Assembly: GCA_024680445.1 (NCBI GenBank)
Contig: JAILCJ010000098.1
Location: 1 to 12,480 of the forward strand
Direction of reading: 5' to 3'
DNA: 12,480 nucleotides
DNA from: Campylobacter sp.
GTDB taxonomy: Bacteria; Campylobacterota; Campylobacteria; Campylobacterales; Campylobacteraceae
The notes beneath the pieces are model-generated. The model ran no database searches. It saw nothing but the letters and a program-made list of their open reading frames with translations, and was not told where the DNA came from. The translations under genes and the position numbers were made by a program. Below are positions 1-7,087 of the stretch, in pieces (position 1 is the stretch's first letter; the number at the start of each line of letters is the position of its first letter).

Positions 1-3
1 TTA

Positions 4-22
4 TTTCCTTATAAAAAGGAAA
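4..22. other. Short A/T-rich hairpin at the left edge
   Basis: TTTCCTT at 4-10 pairs with AAGGAAA at 16-22 around a 5-nt loop. It could be the tail of a terminator for a gene outside the window, but it has few G/C pairs and no clear T-run follows on the plus strand. The rest of 1-280 holds no convincing gene; it is operon leader and promoter DNA. Confidence 0.25.
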
Positions 23-59
23 GAATATTAGAAATTTTCATCAAATTTGACCCTATTTC

Positions 60-95
60 TTGCCTTTGTATATTAAATTTAGTATAATCCCCATC
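60..95 (+). promoter_or_regulatory. Probable sigma70-type promoter of the S10-spc operon
   Basis: A perfect TATAAT lies at 83-88. It is preceded at a 17-bp spacing by TTGCCT at 60-65, four of six matches to TTGACA. Transcription would start near 95, giving an untranslated leader of about 186 nt before rpsJ. No other plus-strand -10 in the first 280 bases is as good; TATGAT at 123-128 is a weaker alternative. The gene to the left is outside the window, so read-through from upstream cannot be excluded. Confidence 0.55.
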
Positions 96-241
96 TCTTT
101 ACGCAAGACTTCTGTCTGCTTGTATGATAAAGTCATTAAAATTTGCCAATTTTCTAAAATGCTTTAAAACAAAAAAAAGTCAAATCAAATTTGCATTTTT
201 TAGACAAAATTATCCTATGCAAGTTCAAAATATGTAAAGAG

Positions 242-274
242 GTCGCGAGTTTGCGACAAGTTCTTTATAAAGGA
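242..274 (+). promoter_or_regulatory. Leader hairpins and ribosome binding site before rpsJ
   Basis: GTCGC at 242-246 pairs with GCGAC at 253-257 (6-nt loop). Next, the 10-bp palindrome CTTTATAAAG at 263-272 overlaps the Shine-Dalgarno AAGGA at 270-274. In RNA, 261-265 can pair with 270-274 (one G-U pair), which would mask the ribosome binding site of the first operon gene. Both stems are short. A role in control of translation is inference only. Confidence 0.3.
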
Positions 275-280
275 AAAACC

Positions 281-589
281 ATGGAAAGAATCAGGTTAAA
301 GCTCAAAGCTTATGACCATAGAGTTCTAGACCGCACAGTTGCAGCAATAGTAGAAGCTGTCAAACGAACTGGTGCTGATGTCCGCGGACCAGTGCCTATG
401 CCTACGAAGATCAAACGCTACACAGTTTTGCGATCTCCACACATCAACAAAGATTCACGTGAGCAGTTTGAAATGAGAATTCATGCGCGTATGCTTGACA
501 TAGTCGCAGCAACTCCTGAAACCGTAGATAGTTTAACTAAACTCGACCTTGCACCAGAAGTCAATGTCGAAGTTCGTGCTATGAAATAA
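281..589 (+). CDS. rpsJ: 30S ribosomal protein S10
   Basis: S10 is a 30S head protein and, as NusE, also a partner of NusB in transcription antitermination. The 102-residue product is the normal family length. It carries the S10 signature around residues 47-62, including [13 protein letters not shown], and the usual start [14 protein letters not shown]. The ATG at 281 is chosen because AAGGA lies 6 nt upstream and because the open frame further left (from a TTG at 191) encodes nothing S10-like. It is the first gene of the S10 operon, as in most bacteria; rplC follows after 14 nt. Expression probably depends on the promoter near 83-88. Confidence 0.97.
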   Translation: MERIRLKLKAYDHRVLDRTVAAIVEAVKRTGADVRGPVPMPTKIKRYTVLRSPHINKDSREQFEMRIHARMLDIVAATPETVDSLTKLDLAPEVNVEVRAMK

Positions 590-603
590 TGGAGGGCAAT
601 AGT

Positions 604-1182
604 ATGGAATATATCGTAGAAAAAATAGGCATGAGTAGGACAGTTTCTGCTCAAAGCACACCAGTTACACTACTAAGACTTGTTGAAACCAAGGTATGCG
701 AAGTTGATGAAAACAAACGTGCTATCGTTGCTTATGCAGATACAAAAGCTGCCAACAAAGCTATCGCTGGACAACAAAAAAAATACAATCTAAGTGCCGA
801 ATTTAACAAATTTGCAACACTTTGTGTAGCAAATACCGAAGCTGGTGCGATAGATGTTACTCCACTAAATGAGGCTAAAATTTTAAAAGTTAGTTTCAAC
901 TCAAAAGGTAGAGGTTATCAAGGCGTTATGAAAAGACACGGATTTAGCGGCGGCCCTAAAAGTCACGGCTCTCGTTTCCACAGAAGACACGGTTCTATCG
1001 GTAACTGCGAATGGCCGGGTCGTATCCAACCGGGTATGAAAATGGCTGGACATATGGGCAACGAAAAAGTTACTGTTAAAAACGAACTTATCAGCTTTGA
1101 TTCTCAAAATAGCATCATCGTTGTAAAAGGTTGCGTTCCAGGACACAACGGCGCAATGGGTAGAATAAGGATTGTAAAATGA
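604..1182 (+). CDS. rplC: 50S ribosomal protein L3
   Basis: L3 is an early-assembly 50S protein whose extended loop reaches towards the peptidyl-transferase centre. The 192-residue product shows [19 protein letters not shown] (residues 116-134) followed by [11 protein letters not shown]. The start at 604 gives the family N-terminus [12 protein letters not shown] and has GGAGG at 591-595; an in-frame ATG at 589 would add five unlikely residues. Residue 150 is His where E. coli L3 has the methylated Gln150 (MAGQMG), so that PrmB modification should not occur here. Residue 135 is Cys in the stretch IGNCEWPGR, where I would expect Arg from memory of Campylobacter L3. The 3' end overlaps rplD by ATGA, suggesting translational coupling. 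Confidence 0.97.
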   Translation: MEYIVEKIGMSRTVSAQSTPVTLLRLVETKVCEVDENKRAIVAYADTKAANKAIAGQQKKYNLSAEFNKFATLCVANTEAGAIDVTPLNEAKILKVSFNSKGRGYQGVMKRHGFSGGPKSHGSRFHRRHGSIGNCEWPGRIQPGMKMAGHMGNEKVTVKNELISFDSQNSIIVVKGCVPGHNGAMGRIRIVK

Positions 1183-1793
1183 GTAAAGTTTTAGTATTAA
1201 ACGATAAATTTAAAAAAGCCAGCGAAATAGAGCTTCCTGCAAAATATGCAGAAGTAAATCCGCACAATCTTTACTTGTATGTAAAATCTTACCTAGCAAG
1301 CATGCGTTCAAACACAGCACACACAAAAGGTCGTTCTGATGTTAGCGGTGGCGGCAAAAAACCTTGGAGACAAAAAGGTCGTGGCGGTGCTCGTGCAGGT
1401 TCAACAAGAACAAATGTTTGGGTTGGCGGTGCAGTCGCTTTTGGTCCTACAAACGAGAGAAACTACTTTCAAAAAGTTAATAAAAAACAAAAAAGACTTG
1501 CTTTGGAATACGCACTTAATGACAAAGCAGCTCAAAACAAACTTTTTGCAATCGATAGCATAGCTATCCAAAGTGGTAAAACAAAAGACGCAGCAAAAGT
1601 ACTAGATGCACTTAAAGTAAGAGATGTCTTAATAGTTAAAAAAGAACTTGACGATAAAACCTTGCTTGCATTTAGAAATTTAGCAAACTGCTATGTTATT
1701 GATGCTAGCGAAGTAAATGCTTACTTAGTTGCAACATATAGTGCAGTTATCGCTGAAAAAGCAGCGCTTGAAACCATAACAAAAGAGGGCTAA
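1179..1793 (+). CDS. rplD: 50S ribosomal protein L4
   Basis: L4 binds 23S rRNA domains I and II and sends a loop into the wall of the peptide exit tunnel. The 204-residue product has that loop at about residues 57-75 ([19 protein letters not shown]), the segment where macrolide-resistance changes arise in other bacteria; nothing unusual is seen in it. The start at 1179 overlaps the rplC stop in an ATGA. In E. coli, L4 represses its own operon through the S10 leader. The leader here is about 186 nt with only small hairpins, and I cannot tell whether the same control exists. rplW follows after 2 nt. Confidence 0.97.
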   Translation: MSKVLVLNDKFKKASEIELPAKYAEVNPHNLYLYVKSYLASMRSNTAHTKGRSDVSGGGKKPWRQKGRGGARAGSTRTNVWVGGAVAFGPTNERNYFQKVNKKQKRLALEYALNDKAAQNKLFAIDSIAIQSGKTKDAAKVLDALKVRDVLIVKKELDDKTLLAFRNLANCYVIDASEVNAYLVATYSAVIAEKAALETITKEG

Positions 1794-1795
1794 AA

Positions 1796-2077
1796 ATGGC
1801 AGATATAACTGATATCAAAACAATTATTTATACAGAAAAAACTCTTGGCCTTCAAGAACAAGGTGTAGTTGTTATCCAAACTTCACCAAAAGTTACAAAA
1901 AATGGCTTAAAAGAAGTTTTAAGAGAATATTTCGGTGTAACGCCACTTCGCATAAATTCATTAAAAATGGATGGCAAAGTGAAACGTTTTAGAGGTAGAG
2001 TTGGCGTAAGAGATGATTTCAAGAAATTTTATGTCAAATTACCAGAGGGCGTAAGCCTAGAAAATACGGAGGCATAA
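1796..2077 (+). CDS. rplW: 50S ribosomal protein L23
   Basis: L23 sits at the exit of the peptide tunnel, where in bacteria it docks trigger factor and the signal recognition particle. The product is 93 residues, in the range of the short bacterial form. It begins [16 protein letters not shown] and contains a basic stretch [14 protein letters not shown] near residues 58-71, equivalent to the rRNA-binding loop of the family. The SD-like GAGGG at 1786-1790 lies in the rplD 3' end. Position between rplD and rplB, with 2-nt and 1-nt gaps, fits the standard operon order and makes the call secure. Confidence 0.95.
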   Translation: MADITDIKTIIYTEKTLGLQEQGVVVIQTSPKVTKNGLKEVLREYFGVTPLRINSLKMDGKVKRFRGRVGVRDDFKKFYVKLPEGVSLENTEA

Positions 2078-2078
2078 A

Positions 2079-2912
2079 ATGGCGATTAAATCATATAAAC
2101 CATATACTCCAAGCCGTAGATATATGACTGGACTAAGCAGCGAAGACATAACAGCAAAAGCAAGTGTTAGAAGTCTTTTGGTAAAAGTTCCAGTTACTGG
2201 TGGTAGAAATAACAACGGTCGCATCACTTCAAGACATAAACAAGGTGGTGCTAAAAGACTTTATCGTATCATAGACTTCAAAAGACGCAAATTCGGTATC
2301 GAAGGCAAAGTTGAAGCCATAGAATACGATCCAAACAGAAATTGCCGTATAGCTCTTATCGCTTATAAAGACGGTGAAAAGAGATATATCATACGTCCTA
2401 ATGGCTTAAATGTTGGTGATGTAGTAGCTTCTATCGATGAAGGTTCGTTAGATATAAAACCGGGCAATGCTATGAAATTAAAATTCATACCAGTCGGTAC
2501 TATCGTTCACAATATAGAACTTAAACCGGGCAAAGGTGCTCAAATCGCTCGTTCTGCTGGTGGTTATGCTCAACTTATGGGTAAAGAAGAAAAATATGTC
2601 ATCCTTCGTATGCCAAGCGGCGAAATGAGACAAATTTTAGCCGAATGTATGGCAAGTATAGGCGTCGTTGGTAATGAAGACTGGGCAAACATCAGCTTAG
2701 GTAAAGCTGGTCGCAATCGCTATCTTGGCGTTCGCCCACAAACTCGTGGTTCAGCCATGAACCCAGTTGATCACCCACACGGTGGTGGTGAAGGCAAGAA
2801 AAATTCAGGTCGTCATCCAGTTACTCCATGGGGTAAACCAACCAAAGGTGCTAAGACTCGCCGTAAAAAAGCTAGCGATAAGCTTATAATTTCAAGAAGG
2901 AAAGGAAAATAG
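2079..2912 (+). CDS. rplB: 50S ribosomal protein L2
   Basis: L2 is one of the most conserved 50S proteins; it binds 23S rRNA near the peptidyl-transferase centre and helps join the subunits. The 277-residue product is normal length. Its hallmark block [14 protein letters not shown] lies at residues 227-240, including the histidine (H232) that matches the functionally important E. coli His229 region. The C-terminus is strongly basic ([18 protein letters not shown]). AGGAGG, an excellent Shine-Dalgarno block around 2067-2072, precedes the ATG. rpsS follows after 2 nt. Confidence 0.98.
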   Translation: MAIKSYKPYTPSRRYMTGLSSEDITAKASVRSLLVKVPVTGGRNNNGRITSRHKQGGAKRLYRIIDFKRRKFGIEGKVEAIEYDPNRNCRIALIAYKDGEKRYIIRPNGLNVGDVVASIDEGSLDIKPGNAMKLKFIPVGTIVHNIELKPGKGAQIARSAGGYAQLMGKEEKYVILRMPSGEMRQILAECMASIGVVGNEDWANISLGKAGRNRYLGVRPQTRGSAMNPVDHPHGGGEGKKNSGRHPVTPWGKPTKGAKTRRKKASDKLIISRRKGK

Positions 2913-2914
2913 AG

Positions 2915-3196
2915 ATGGCTAGATCACTCAAAAAAGGTCCTTTCGTAGATGATCATGTAATGAAAAAAGTCCAAGCCTCTAAAAAGGCAAATGACAATAA
3001 ACCTATCAAAACTTGGTCAAGACGAAGCACAATCGTGCCTGAGATGATAGGACTAACATTTAACGTTCACAATGGTAAAAGCTTTATCCCAGTGTATGTT
3101 ACTGAAAACCACATAGGCTATAAACTTGGCGAATTCGCTCCAACTCGCACTTTTAAGGGTCATAAAGGCTCTGTGCAAAAGAAAATCGGCAAGTAG
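2915..3196 (+). CDS. rpsS: 30S ribosomal protein S19
   Basis: S19 is a 30S head protein that works with S13 near the A site and the inter-subunit bridge. The 93-residue product begins [19 protein letters not shown], the classic family start, and ends with [14 protein letters not shown] followed by a basic tail, also typical. The Shine-Dalgarno AAGGAAAGGA lies within the end of rplB. There is a 2-nt gap before it and a 10-nt gap to rplV, the latter containing GGGGGT as the next ribosome binding site. Confidence 0.97.
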   Translation: MARSLKKGPFVDDHVMKKVQASKKANDNKPIKTWSRRSTIVPEMIGLTFNVHNGKSFIPVYVTENHIGYKLGEFAPTRTFKGHKGSVQKKIGK

Positions 3197-3206
3197 GGGG
3201 TAAAAG

Positions 3207-3539
3207 ATGAGTAAATCAACAATAAAATTTGTAAGACTTTCACCTACAAAAGCTAGATTGATAGCAAGAGAAGTTCAAGGCATGAACGCTGAACTTGCAC
3301 TTGCTAGTTTGCAATTTATGCCAAATCGTGGTGCCAAATACATAGCCACTGCTATCAGCACAGCTGTTGCAAATGGTGGTTTTGAACCAGAAGAAGTTGT
3401 AGTAACTAGTTGCCGCGTAGATGCTGGTCCGGTATTAAAGAGATTTCGTCCAAGAGCAAGAGGAACAGCGAGTAGAATTCGCAAACCAACTTCTCATGTA
3501 ATGGTAGAAGTATCTAAACCTGAAAAGAAGGAAGCATAA
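3207..3539 (+). CDS. rplV: 50S ribosomal protein L22
   Basis: L22 touches all 23S rRNA domains, and its long beta-hairpin lines the exit tunnel next to the L4 loop. The 110-residue product is normal length. The hairpin tip is at about residues 79-93 ([15 protein letters not shown]), the site of macrolide-resistance changes in other bacteria; no insertion or duplication is visible. The C-terminal tail KPEKKEA is charged and probably disordered. The GGGGGT ribosome binding site is at 3196-3201, and rpsC starts 1 nt after the stop. Confidence 0.97.
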   Translation: MSKSTIKFVRLSPTKARLIAREVQGMNAELALASLQFMPNRGAKYIATAISTAVANGGFEPEEVVVTSCRVDAGPVLKRFRPRARGTASRIRKPTSHVMVEVSKPEKKEA

Positions 3540-3540
3540 T

Positions 3541-4242
3541 ATGGGACAAAAAGTAAATCCGATCGGTCTTAGACTAGGTATTAACCGCAACTGGGAATCA
3601 AGATGGTTTCCTTCTAAGGGAAGTTTGCCTGAAAATATCGGCGAAGATTATAAAATTCGTGCATTTTTAAAGAAAAAACTTTATTATGCTGGAATTAGTC
3701 AAATTCTAATCGAGCGAACAGCCAAAAAACTTCGTGTAACTGTTGTAGCCGCTCGTCCTGGTATTATCATCGGCAAAAAAGGCTCTGATGTTGAAATTCT
3801 TAAAAATGAGGTTTCAAAACTTGTCGGCAAAGATGTAAATATTAACATTAAAGAAGAAAGAAAAGCTCAAGCTTCTGCACAACTTGCTGCCGAAAATGTT
3901 GCTATGCAACTTGAACGCCGTGTTGCTTTCCGCCGTGCGATGAAAAAAGTCATCCAAGGTGCTCAAAAAGCAGGCGCAAAAGGTATTAAAATTTCAGTTG
4001 CAGGTCGTCTAGGCGGTGCTGAAATGGCAAGAACAGAGTGGTATCTTGAAGGTCGTGTTCCACTCCATACCCTAAGGGCTAAAATTGATTATGGTATGGC
4101 TGAAGCACACACAACTTATGGAAACATAGGTATAAAAGTATGGATTTTCAAAGGCGAGGTTCTTCAAAAAGGCGTTCAAGCTGAAAGAAATGATGAAGAA
4201 AAAGCCGAAAGAAAACCGCGTAGATCAAGAAGAGGTAAATAG
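3541..4242 (+). CDS. rpsC: 30S ribosomal protein S3
   Basis: S3 lies at the mRNA entry of the 30S subunit and helps unwind structured mRNA. The 233-residue product begins [13 protein letters not shown]. Its type II KH domain has the GIIIGKKG loop at residues 74-81. R131, R132 and K135, the entry-site residues tied to helicase activity in E. coli S3, are present at the same numbers. The S3 C-terminal domain follows ([20 protein letters not shown], residues 155-174). A charged tail of roughly 20 residues ends in [10 protein letters not shown]. The AAGAAGGAA ribosome binding site lies in the end of rplV. Confidence 0.98.
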   Translation: MGQKVNPIGLRLGINRNWESRWFPSKGSLPENIGEDYKIRAFLKKKLYYAGISQILIERTAKKLRVTVVAARPGIIIGKKGSDVEILKNEVSKLVGKDVNINIKEERKAQASAQLAAENVAMQLERRVAFRRAMKKVIQGAQKAGAKGIKISVAGRLGGAEMARTEWYLEGRVPLHTLRAKIDYGMAEAHTTYGNIGIKVWIFKGEVLQKGVQAERNDEEKAERKPRRSRRGK

Positions 4243-4244
4243 TT

Positions 4245-4670
4245 ATGTTGATGCCAAAAAGAACGAAATTTCGCAAACAGATGAAAGGTCGCAATCGTGG
4301 CTATGCAACACGAGGCACCGATCTAGCTCAAGGCGAATTTGCACTTAAAGCTATCGAAGCAGGTCGTGTAAATTCACGCCAGATAGAAGCTGCTCGTCAA
4401 GCTCTTACTCGTTATGTTAAAAGACAGGCTAAAATTTGGATAAGAGTTTTCCCTGATAAACCACTTACCAAAAAGCCACTTCAAACTCGTATGGGTAAAG
4501 GTAAAGCCGGCGTAGAAGAGTGGGTAATGAATATTAAACCAGGTCGTATAATATTTGAACTTGCTGGTGTTAGTGAAGAGATAGCTCGTGGAGCGCTTAC
4601 ACTTGCCTTGCATAAATTACCTTTCAAAACAAAATTTGTAACGCGAGAGAGTGAAAATGAAATATACTGA
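4245..4670 (+). CDS. rplP: 50S ribosomal protein L16
   Basis: L16 organises the A-site region and the tRNA-binding corridor of the 50S subunit. The 141-residue product has [13 protein letters not shown] near the N-terminus and the family motif [14 protein letters not shown] at residues 81-94. Two starts are possible, ATG at 4245 and ATG at 4251. The first is chosen because [11 protein letters not shown] aligns with the [11 protein letters not shown] start of E. coli L16 and because AGAGGT at 4231-4236 is well spaced from it. The 3' end overlaps rpmC by 14 bases. Confidence 0.97.
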   Translation: MLMPKRTKFRKQMKGRNRGYATRGTDLAQGEFALKAIEAGRVNSRQIEAARQALTRYVKRQAKIWIRVFPDKPLTKKPLQTRMGKGKAGVEEWVMNIKPGRIIFELAGVSEEIARGALTLALHKLPFKTKFVTRESENEIY

Positions 4671-4842
4671 GTTAAAAGATAAAAGCGTTGCAGAATTAAG
4701 CGCGCTATTAAAAGAGAAAAAGGTGCTTTTATTTACACTTAAACAAAAGTTAAAAACTATGCAGTTAAGCAACCCTAACGAGATAGGTGCTGTCAAAAAA
4801 GAAATAGCACAAATCAATACTGCAATAAGTGCTATAAAGTAA
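4657..4842 (+). CDS. rpmC: 50S ribosomal protein L29
   Basis: L29 is a small helical hairpin protein next to L23 at the tunnel exit. The 61-residue product, [15 protein letters not shown] onward, is the usual length and almost entirely predicted helix, with the [19 protein letters not shown] segment typical of the family. The ATG at 4657 is preferred over an in-frame GTG at 4651 because it has the right spacing from the purine run GCGAGAGAG and gives the family N-terminus. Its first 14 bases lie inside rplP, so the two are probably translationally coupled. Confidence 0.95.
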   Translation: MKYTELKDKSVAELSALLKEKKVLLFTLKQKLKTMQLSNPNEIGAVKKEIAQINTAISAIK

Positions 4843-4852
4843 GGGGTACGAA

Positions 4853-5104
4853 ATGGCATTAAAAAGAGAAATTCAAGGCGTAGTTTTGCAAAAAGCTGGT
4901 GATAAAACAGCTACTATCTTGGTAGAAAGACGCGTTATGCACCCAAGATATCGCAAATTTGTTAAACGCTTTAAAAAATATTTGGTTCATGATGAAAAAA
5001 ATGAAACAAAATCAGGCGATACAATATTAGCAGTAGAATGCAGGCCTATTTCAGCACGCAAAAGCTTTAGACTTAAAGCCGTTCTTGCAAAGGGAGTTGA
5101 ATAA
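4853..5104 (+). CDS. rpsQ: 30S ribosomal protein S17
   Basis: S17 is a primary 16S rRNA-binding protein of the 30S body with an OB fold. The 83-residue product has the expected pattern: [20 protein letters not shown], then [19 protein letters not shown], then the loop [20 protein letters not shown], which matches the family signature GD.V.I.ECRP.S..K. AAGGGGT at 4842-4848 is the ribosome binding site. Its stop overlaps the rplN start by one base (TAATG), the conventional boundary between the S10 and spc operons; here there is no gap or promoter, so both form one unit. Confidence 0.97.
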   Translation: MALKREIQGVVLQKAGDKTATILVERRVMHPRYRKFVKRFKKYLVHDEKNETKSGDTILAVECRPISARKSFRLKAVLAKGVE

Positions 5105-5472
5105 TGATACAAACTTTTACAAGACTTGCAGTAGCTGACAATAGTGGTGCAAAAGAGCTAATGTGCATCAAAGTTTTAGGTGGTAGCAAAAGACGATACG
5201 CAACACTTGGTGATGTTATCGTTTGCTCTGTTAAAAAGGCTCTTCCAAACGGCAAGATTAAAAAAGGTCAAGTCGTAAAAGCCGTCGTCGTAAGAACAAA
5301 AAAAGAAGTTCATAGAGGCAATGGTTCTTTGATTAGATTCGATGAAAACGCAGCTGTTGTTCTTGATTCTAAAAAAGAGCCAGTTGGAACGCGTATTTTT
5401 GGACCAGTTGGTCGTGAAGTTAGATACGCTAACTTTATGAAAATTGTTTCACTAGCACCGGAGGTTCTATAA
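5104..5472 (+). CDS. rplN: 50S ribosomal protein L14
   Basis: L14 sits on the 50S interface, contacts 16S rRNA in an inter-subunit bridge, and is the target of the silencing factor RsfS where that is present. The 122-residue product is the standard length and highly conserved: [24 protein letters not shown] (residues 4-27), the family signature region at 53-71 ([19 protein letters not shown]), and [11 protein letters not shown] at 96-106. The ribosome binding site AAAGGGAGT lies inside rpsQ. TAATG overlaps occur at both ends, so the three genes are probably translationally coupled. Confidence 0.98.
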   Translation: MIQTFTRLAVADNSGAKELMCIKVLGGSKRRYATLGDVIVCSVKKALPNGKIKKGQVVKAVVVRTKKEVHRGNGSLIRFDENAAVVLDSKKEPVGTRIFGPVGREVRYANFMKIVSLAPEVL

Positions 5473-5708
5473 TGGCTAACGTTAAGTATAAAATTAAAAA
5501 AGGCGATACCGTTAAGATCATTACGGGAGATGACAAAGGTAAAACTGGTAAAGTTTTGGCAGTTTTGGCTAAAAAAGGTCAAGTTCTTGTCGAGGGTTGC
5601 AAAGTGGCTAAAAAAGCCATCAAACCTAGCGAAAAAACTCCAAACGGCGGTCATATCAACAAAGAAATGCCAATAGACATCTCAAATGTCGCAAAAGTCG
5701 AGGAGTAA
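5472..5708 (+). CDS. rplX: 50S ribosomal protein L24
   Basis: L24 starts 50S assembly by binding the 5' domain of 23S rRNA. The 78-residue product has the KOW motif at about residues 8-32 ([21 protein letters not shown]), followed by the conserved [23 protein letters not shown] block. It is shorter than the 104-residue E. coli protein but complete at both conserved ends; short forms occur in several phyla. The GGAGG ribosome binding site at 5460-5464 lies in the rplN end, and the start overlaps the rplN stop by one base. Confidence 0.95.
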   Translation: MANVKYKIKKGDTVKIITGDDKGKTGKVLAVLAKKGQVLVEGCKVAKKAIKPSEKTPNGGHINKEMPIDISNVAKVEE

Positions 5709-5712
5709 GAAT

Positions 5713-6258
5713 ATGAGTAGATTAAAAGATAAATTTAACGAAAGTATCAAACCGGCACTTGTTAAAGAATTTGATATCAAAAATCCTATGCTTATTCCAG
5801 CTATTGAAAAAATAGTTATTAGCGTTGGTGCAGGCGAATCTGCAAAAGATCAAAAAGTGCTTCAAAATATGGCAGACACCATATCTTTGATAGCTGGACA
5901 AAAAGCCATTATCACAAATGCTAAAAAATCAGTTGCTGGTTTTAAAGTTCGTGAAGGCTTCCCTGTTGGTATCAAAGTTACTCTAAGAAAAGAACAAATG
6001 TATGCTTTCTTAGACAAACTTATAAGTGTTGCTTTGCCAAGAGTTAAAGACTTCCGTGGTCTTGCAAAAAATGGCTTTGATGGTCGTGGTAATTATAACT
6101 TTGGTCTTAGCGAACAACTAATGTTCCCAGAAGTTGAGTATGATAAAATTTTACGCACTCACGGTATGAACATTACTATCGCTACAACAGCTAAAAATGA
6201 TAAAGAGGCATTCAAATTGCTCGAGCTTTTTGGTTTGCCGTTTGCAAAAGGAAAGTAA
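5713..6258 (+). CDS. rplE: 50S ribosomal protein L5
   Basis: L5 binds 5S rRNA in the central protuberance and contacts S13 across the subunit interface and the P-site tRNA. The 181-residue product contains the family signature around [15 protein letters not shown] (residues 28-42), then [22 protein letters not shown] (61-82) and [24 protein letters not shown] (108-131). The start at 5713 is chosen over in-frame codons further left inside rplX because AGGAG at 5701-5705 is 7 nt away and MSRLKDKF fits the family. rpsN follows after 1 nt. Confidence 0.97.
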   Translation: MSRLKDKFNESIKPALVKEFDIKNPMLIPAIEKIVISVGAGESAKDQKVLQNMADTISLIAGQKAIITNAKKSVAGFKVREGFPVGIKVTLRKEQMYAFLDKLISVALPRVKDFRGLAKNGFDGRGNYNFGLSEQLMFPEVEYDKILRTHGMNITIATTAKNDKEAFKLLELFGLPFAKGK

Positions 6259-6259
6259 A

Positions 6260-6445
6260 ATGGCTAAAAAATCAATGATAGCAAAAGCTGCAAGAAAACC
6301 GAAATTTTCAGTTCGAGGCTATACAAGATGCCAAATTTGCGGTCGCCCACACTCTGTGTATAAAGATTTTGGAATTTGCCGTGTTTGCCTAAGAAAAATG
6401 GCTAACGAAGGTCTTATACCGGGTCTTAAAAAAGCAAGTTGGTAA
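6260..6445 (+). CDS. rpsN: 30S ribosomal protein S14, zinc-ribbon (type Z) form
   Basis: S14 is a late-joining 30S head protein. The 61-residue product is the short zinc-binding type: two CxxC pairs, C24/C27 and C40/C43, make the zinc ribbon ([20 protein letters not shown]), and the protein ends IPGLKKASW. The longer zinc-free type found in E. coli (about 100 residues) is not in this window. The start at 6260 follows AAAAGGAAAG in the rplE end; in-frame codons to the left have no family support. Having the Zn form makes ribosome assembly depend on zinc unless a second, zinc-free copy exists elsewhere. Confidence 0.97.
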   Translation: MAKKSMIAKAARKPKFSVRGYTRCQICGRPHSVYKDFGICRVCLRKMANEGLIPGLKKASW

Positions 6446-6454
6446 GGAGAATAA

Positions 6455-6850
6455 ATGTTAAACGATCTTATATCAGACGCACTAACTCGCATAAGAAACG
6501 CTTCTATGAGAAGACTTGAAACTACGACACTTCTTTATTCAAAAGTTGTCGAAGCAACCGTTGGTATCTTGGTAGCAAAAGGCTATGTAGAAAGTTGCAA
6601 TATCGTCGAAGACGGCAATAAAAAATTTATAAATGTCGTTTTAAAATATGACGATCATGGCGATAGCGTCATAAATGAACTAAAAAGAGTTTCAAAACCG
6701 GGTCGTCGTGTCTATAAAGGCAAAGATGATATCAAAAGATTCAAAAACGGTTATGGAACAATTATCGTTAGCACAAGCAAAGGCGTTTTAAGTAATGAAG
6801 ACGCTCACAAAGCAGGTGTTGGCGGTGAAGTTCTTTGCACTGTTTGGTAA
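6455..6850 (+). CDS. rpsH: 30S ribosomal protein S8
   Basis: S8 is a primary 16S rRNA-binding protein of the platform and, in E. coli, the repressor of the spc operon, binding the mRNA near the rplE start. The 131-residue product begins [16 protein letters not shown] and has the family signature at residues 101-117 ([17 protein letters not shown]), then GGEVLCTVW at the C-terminus. AAGGAGA at 6445-6451 is the ribosome binding site. It is the last gene before an unusual 237-bp gap. I do not see an obvious S8-binding-like hairpin at the rplE start. Confidence 0.98.
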   Translation: MLNDLISDALTRIRNASMRRLETTTLLYSKVVEATVGILVAKGYVESCNIVEDGNKKFINVVLKYDDHGDSVINELKRVSKPGRRVYKGKDDIKRFKNGYGTIIVSTSKGVLSNEDAHKAGVGGEVLCTVW

Positions 6851-6851
6851 T

Positions 6852-6900
6852 AAATACGCGACGAACAGTGTTTTATCATTGTTCGAACGCAATATTTTTT
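6852..6900 (+). terminator. Terminator-like stem-loop after rpsH, inside the spc operon
   Basis: The core stem pairs 6862-6870 with 6877-6885 (9 bp, one G-U) around the loop TTTTAT. It extends outward through GCG at 6858-6860 with CGC at 6888-6890, and AAATA at 6852-6856 with TATTT at 6893-6897, separated by small internal loops. TTTTTT at 6895-6900 follows. This looks like an intrinsic terminator or attenuator placed directly after the rpsH stop. The downstream genes are essential, so if it works it must be partial, regulated, or followed by a new promoter. Confidence 0.55.
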
Positions 6901-6907
6901 AGCTAAG

Positions 6908-6935
6908 ATCAAATTTGATTTTTATCAAATTTGAT
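6908..6935. repeat. Tandem pair of ATCAAATTTGAT palindromes
   Basis: ATCAAATTTGAT occurs at 6908-6919 and again at 6924-6935, separated by TTTT. Each copy is a perfect 12-bp palindrome, so together they can fold into one 12-bp stem with a 4-nt loop. GCTAA at 6902-6906 and TTAGC at 6949-6953 could form an outer stem around it. It may be a protein-binding site, a transcript-stabilising hairpin or a small repetitive element; the sequence does not decide. Confidence 0.75.
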
Positions 6936-6974
6936 AAATTTAAAATTTTTAGCAAAAACCAAAAAGTGTAAATT

Positions 6975-6995
6975 TACCAAATTTCAAATTTGGTA
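6975..6995. repeat. Inverted repeat TACCAAATTT / AAATTTGGTA
   Basis: A perfect 10-bp inverted repeat surrounds a single central C (6985). As RNA it would form an 8-bp stem with a 5-nt loop. It contains one of the three CAAATTTG octamers clustered in this spacer. Function unknown. Confidence 0.65.
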
Positions 6996-7037
6996 TTTTA
7001 AGGTTTCGCTTAAAAGCGATAAATTTTACGGCATTGT

Positions 7038-7065
7038 TGTGCTGATTCGAAAATGTAGCAGCACA
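7038..7065 (+). other. Stem-loop in the rplF leader
   Basis: TGTGCTG at 7038-7044 pairs with CAGCACA at 7059-7065 around a 14-nt loop. It ends 22 nt before the rplF start codon and leaves the AAAAGGA ribosome binding site (7077-7082) free. It could be an operator or a leader structure; there is no other support. Confidence 0.35.
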
Positions 7066-7087
7066 CTAGACAAGTAAAAGGAAAAAA

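Larger units (their letters stand above)
6851..7087. other. Hairpin-rich 237-bp spacer between rpsH and rplF
   Basis: No frame on either strand gives a credible gene. After the terminator-like stem come two identical 12-bp palindromes ATCAAATTTGAT (6908-6919 and 6924-6935). Then there is an inverted repeat TACCAAATTT / AAATTTGGTA (6975-6984 / 6986-6995), a small TCGCTT/AAGCGA stem (7006-7019), and TGTGCTG / CAGCACA (7038-7044 / 7059-7065). I see no convincing -10 for rplF; AT-rich candidates such as GATAAATTT from 7018 are poor. Every other gene junction in the ribosomal block is 16 nt or less, so this spacer is out of character. Confidence 0.8.

Noticed and set aside
124..237. A 37-codon ORF in the S10 leader (ATG at 124, stop at 235-237)
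   Set aside because: It has no Shine-Dalgarno sequence, its Lys/Phe/Asn-rich composition is what AT-rich non-coding DNA gives, and it lies in the expected leader. A leader peptide cannot be excluded but is not supported.
191..280. N-terminal extension of rpsJ from TTG at 191
   Set aside because: S10 proteins begin at the equivalent of 281, where a good ribosome binding site exists; the extra 30 residues resemble no S10.
5310..5654. 114-codon minus-strand ORF across rplN and rplX
   Set aside because: It is a reverse-strand shadow spanning two conserved ribosomal genes.
6851..7087. CRISPR array, tRNA or IS remnant in the rpsH-rplF spacer
   Set aside because: The repeats are not regularly spaced with unique spacers, no cloverleaf is visible, and there are no transposase fragments or terminal repeats with target duplications.
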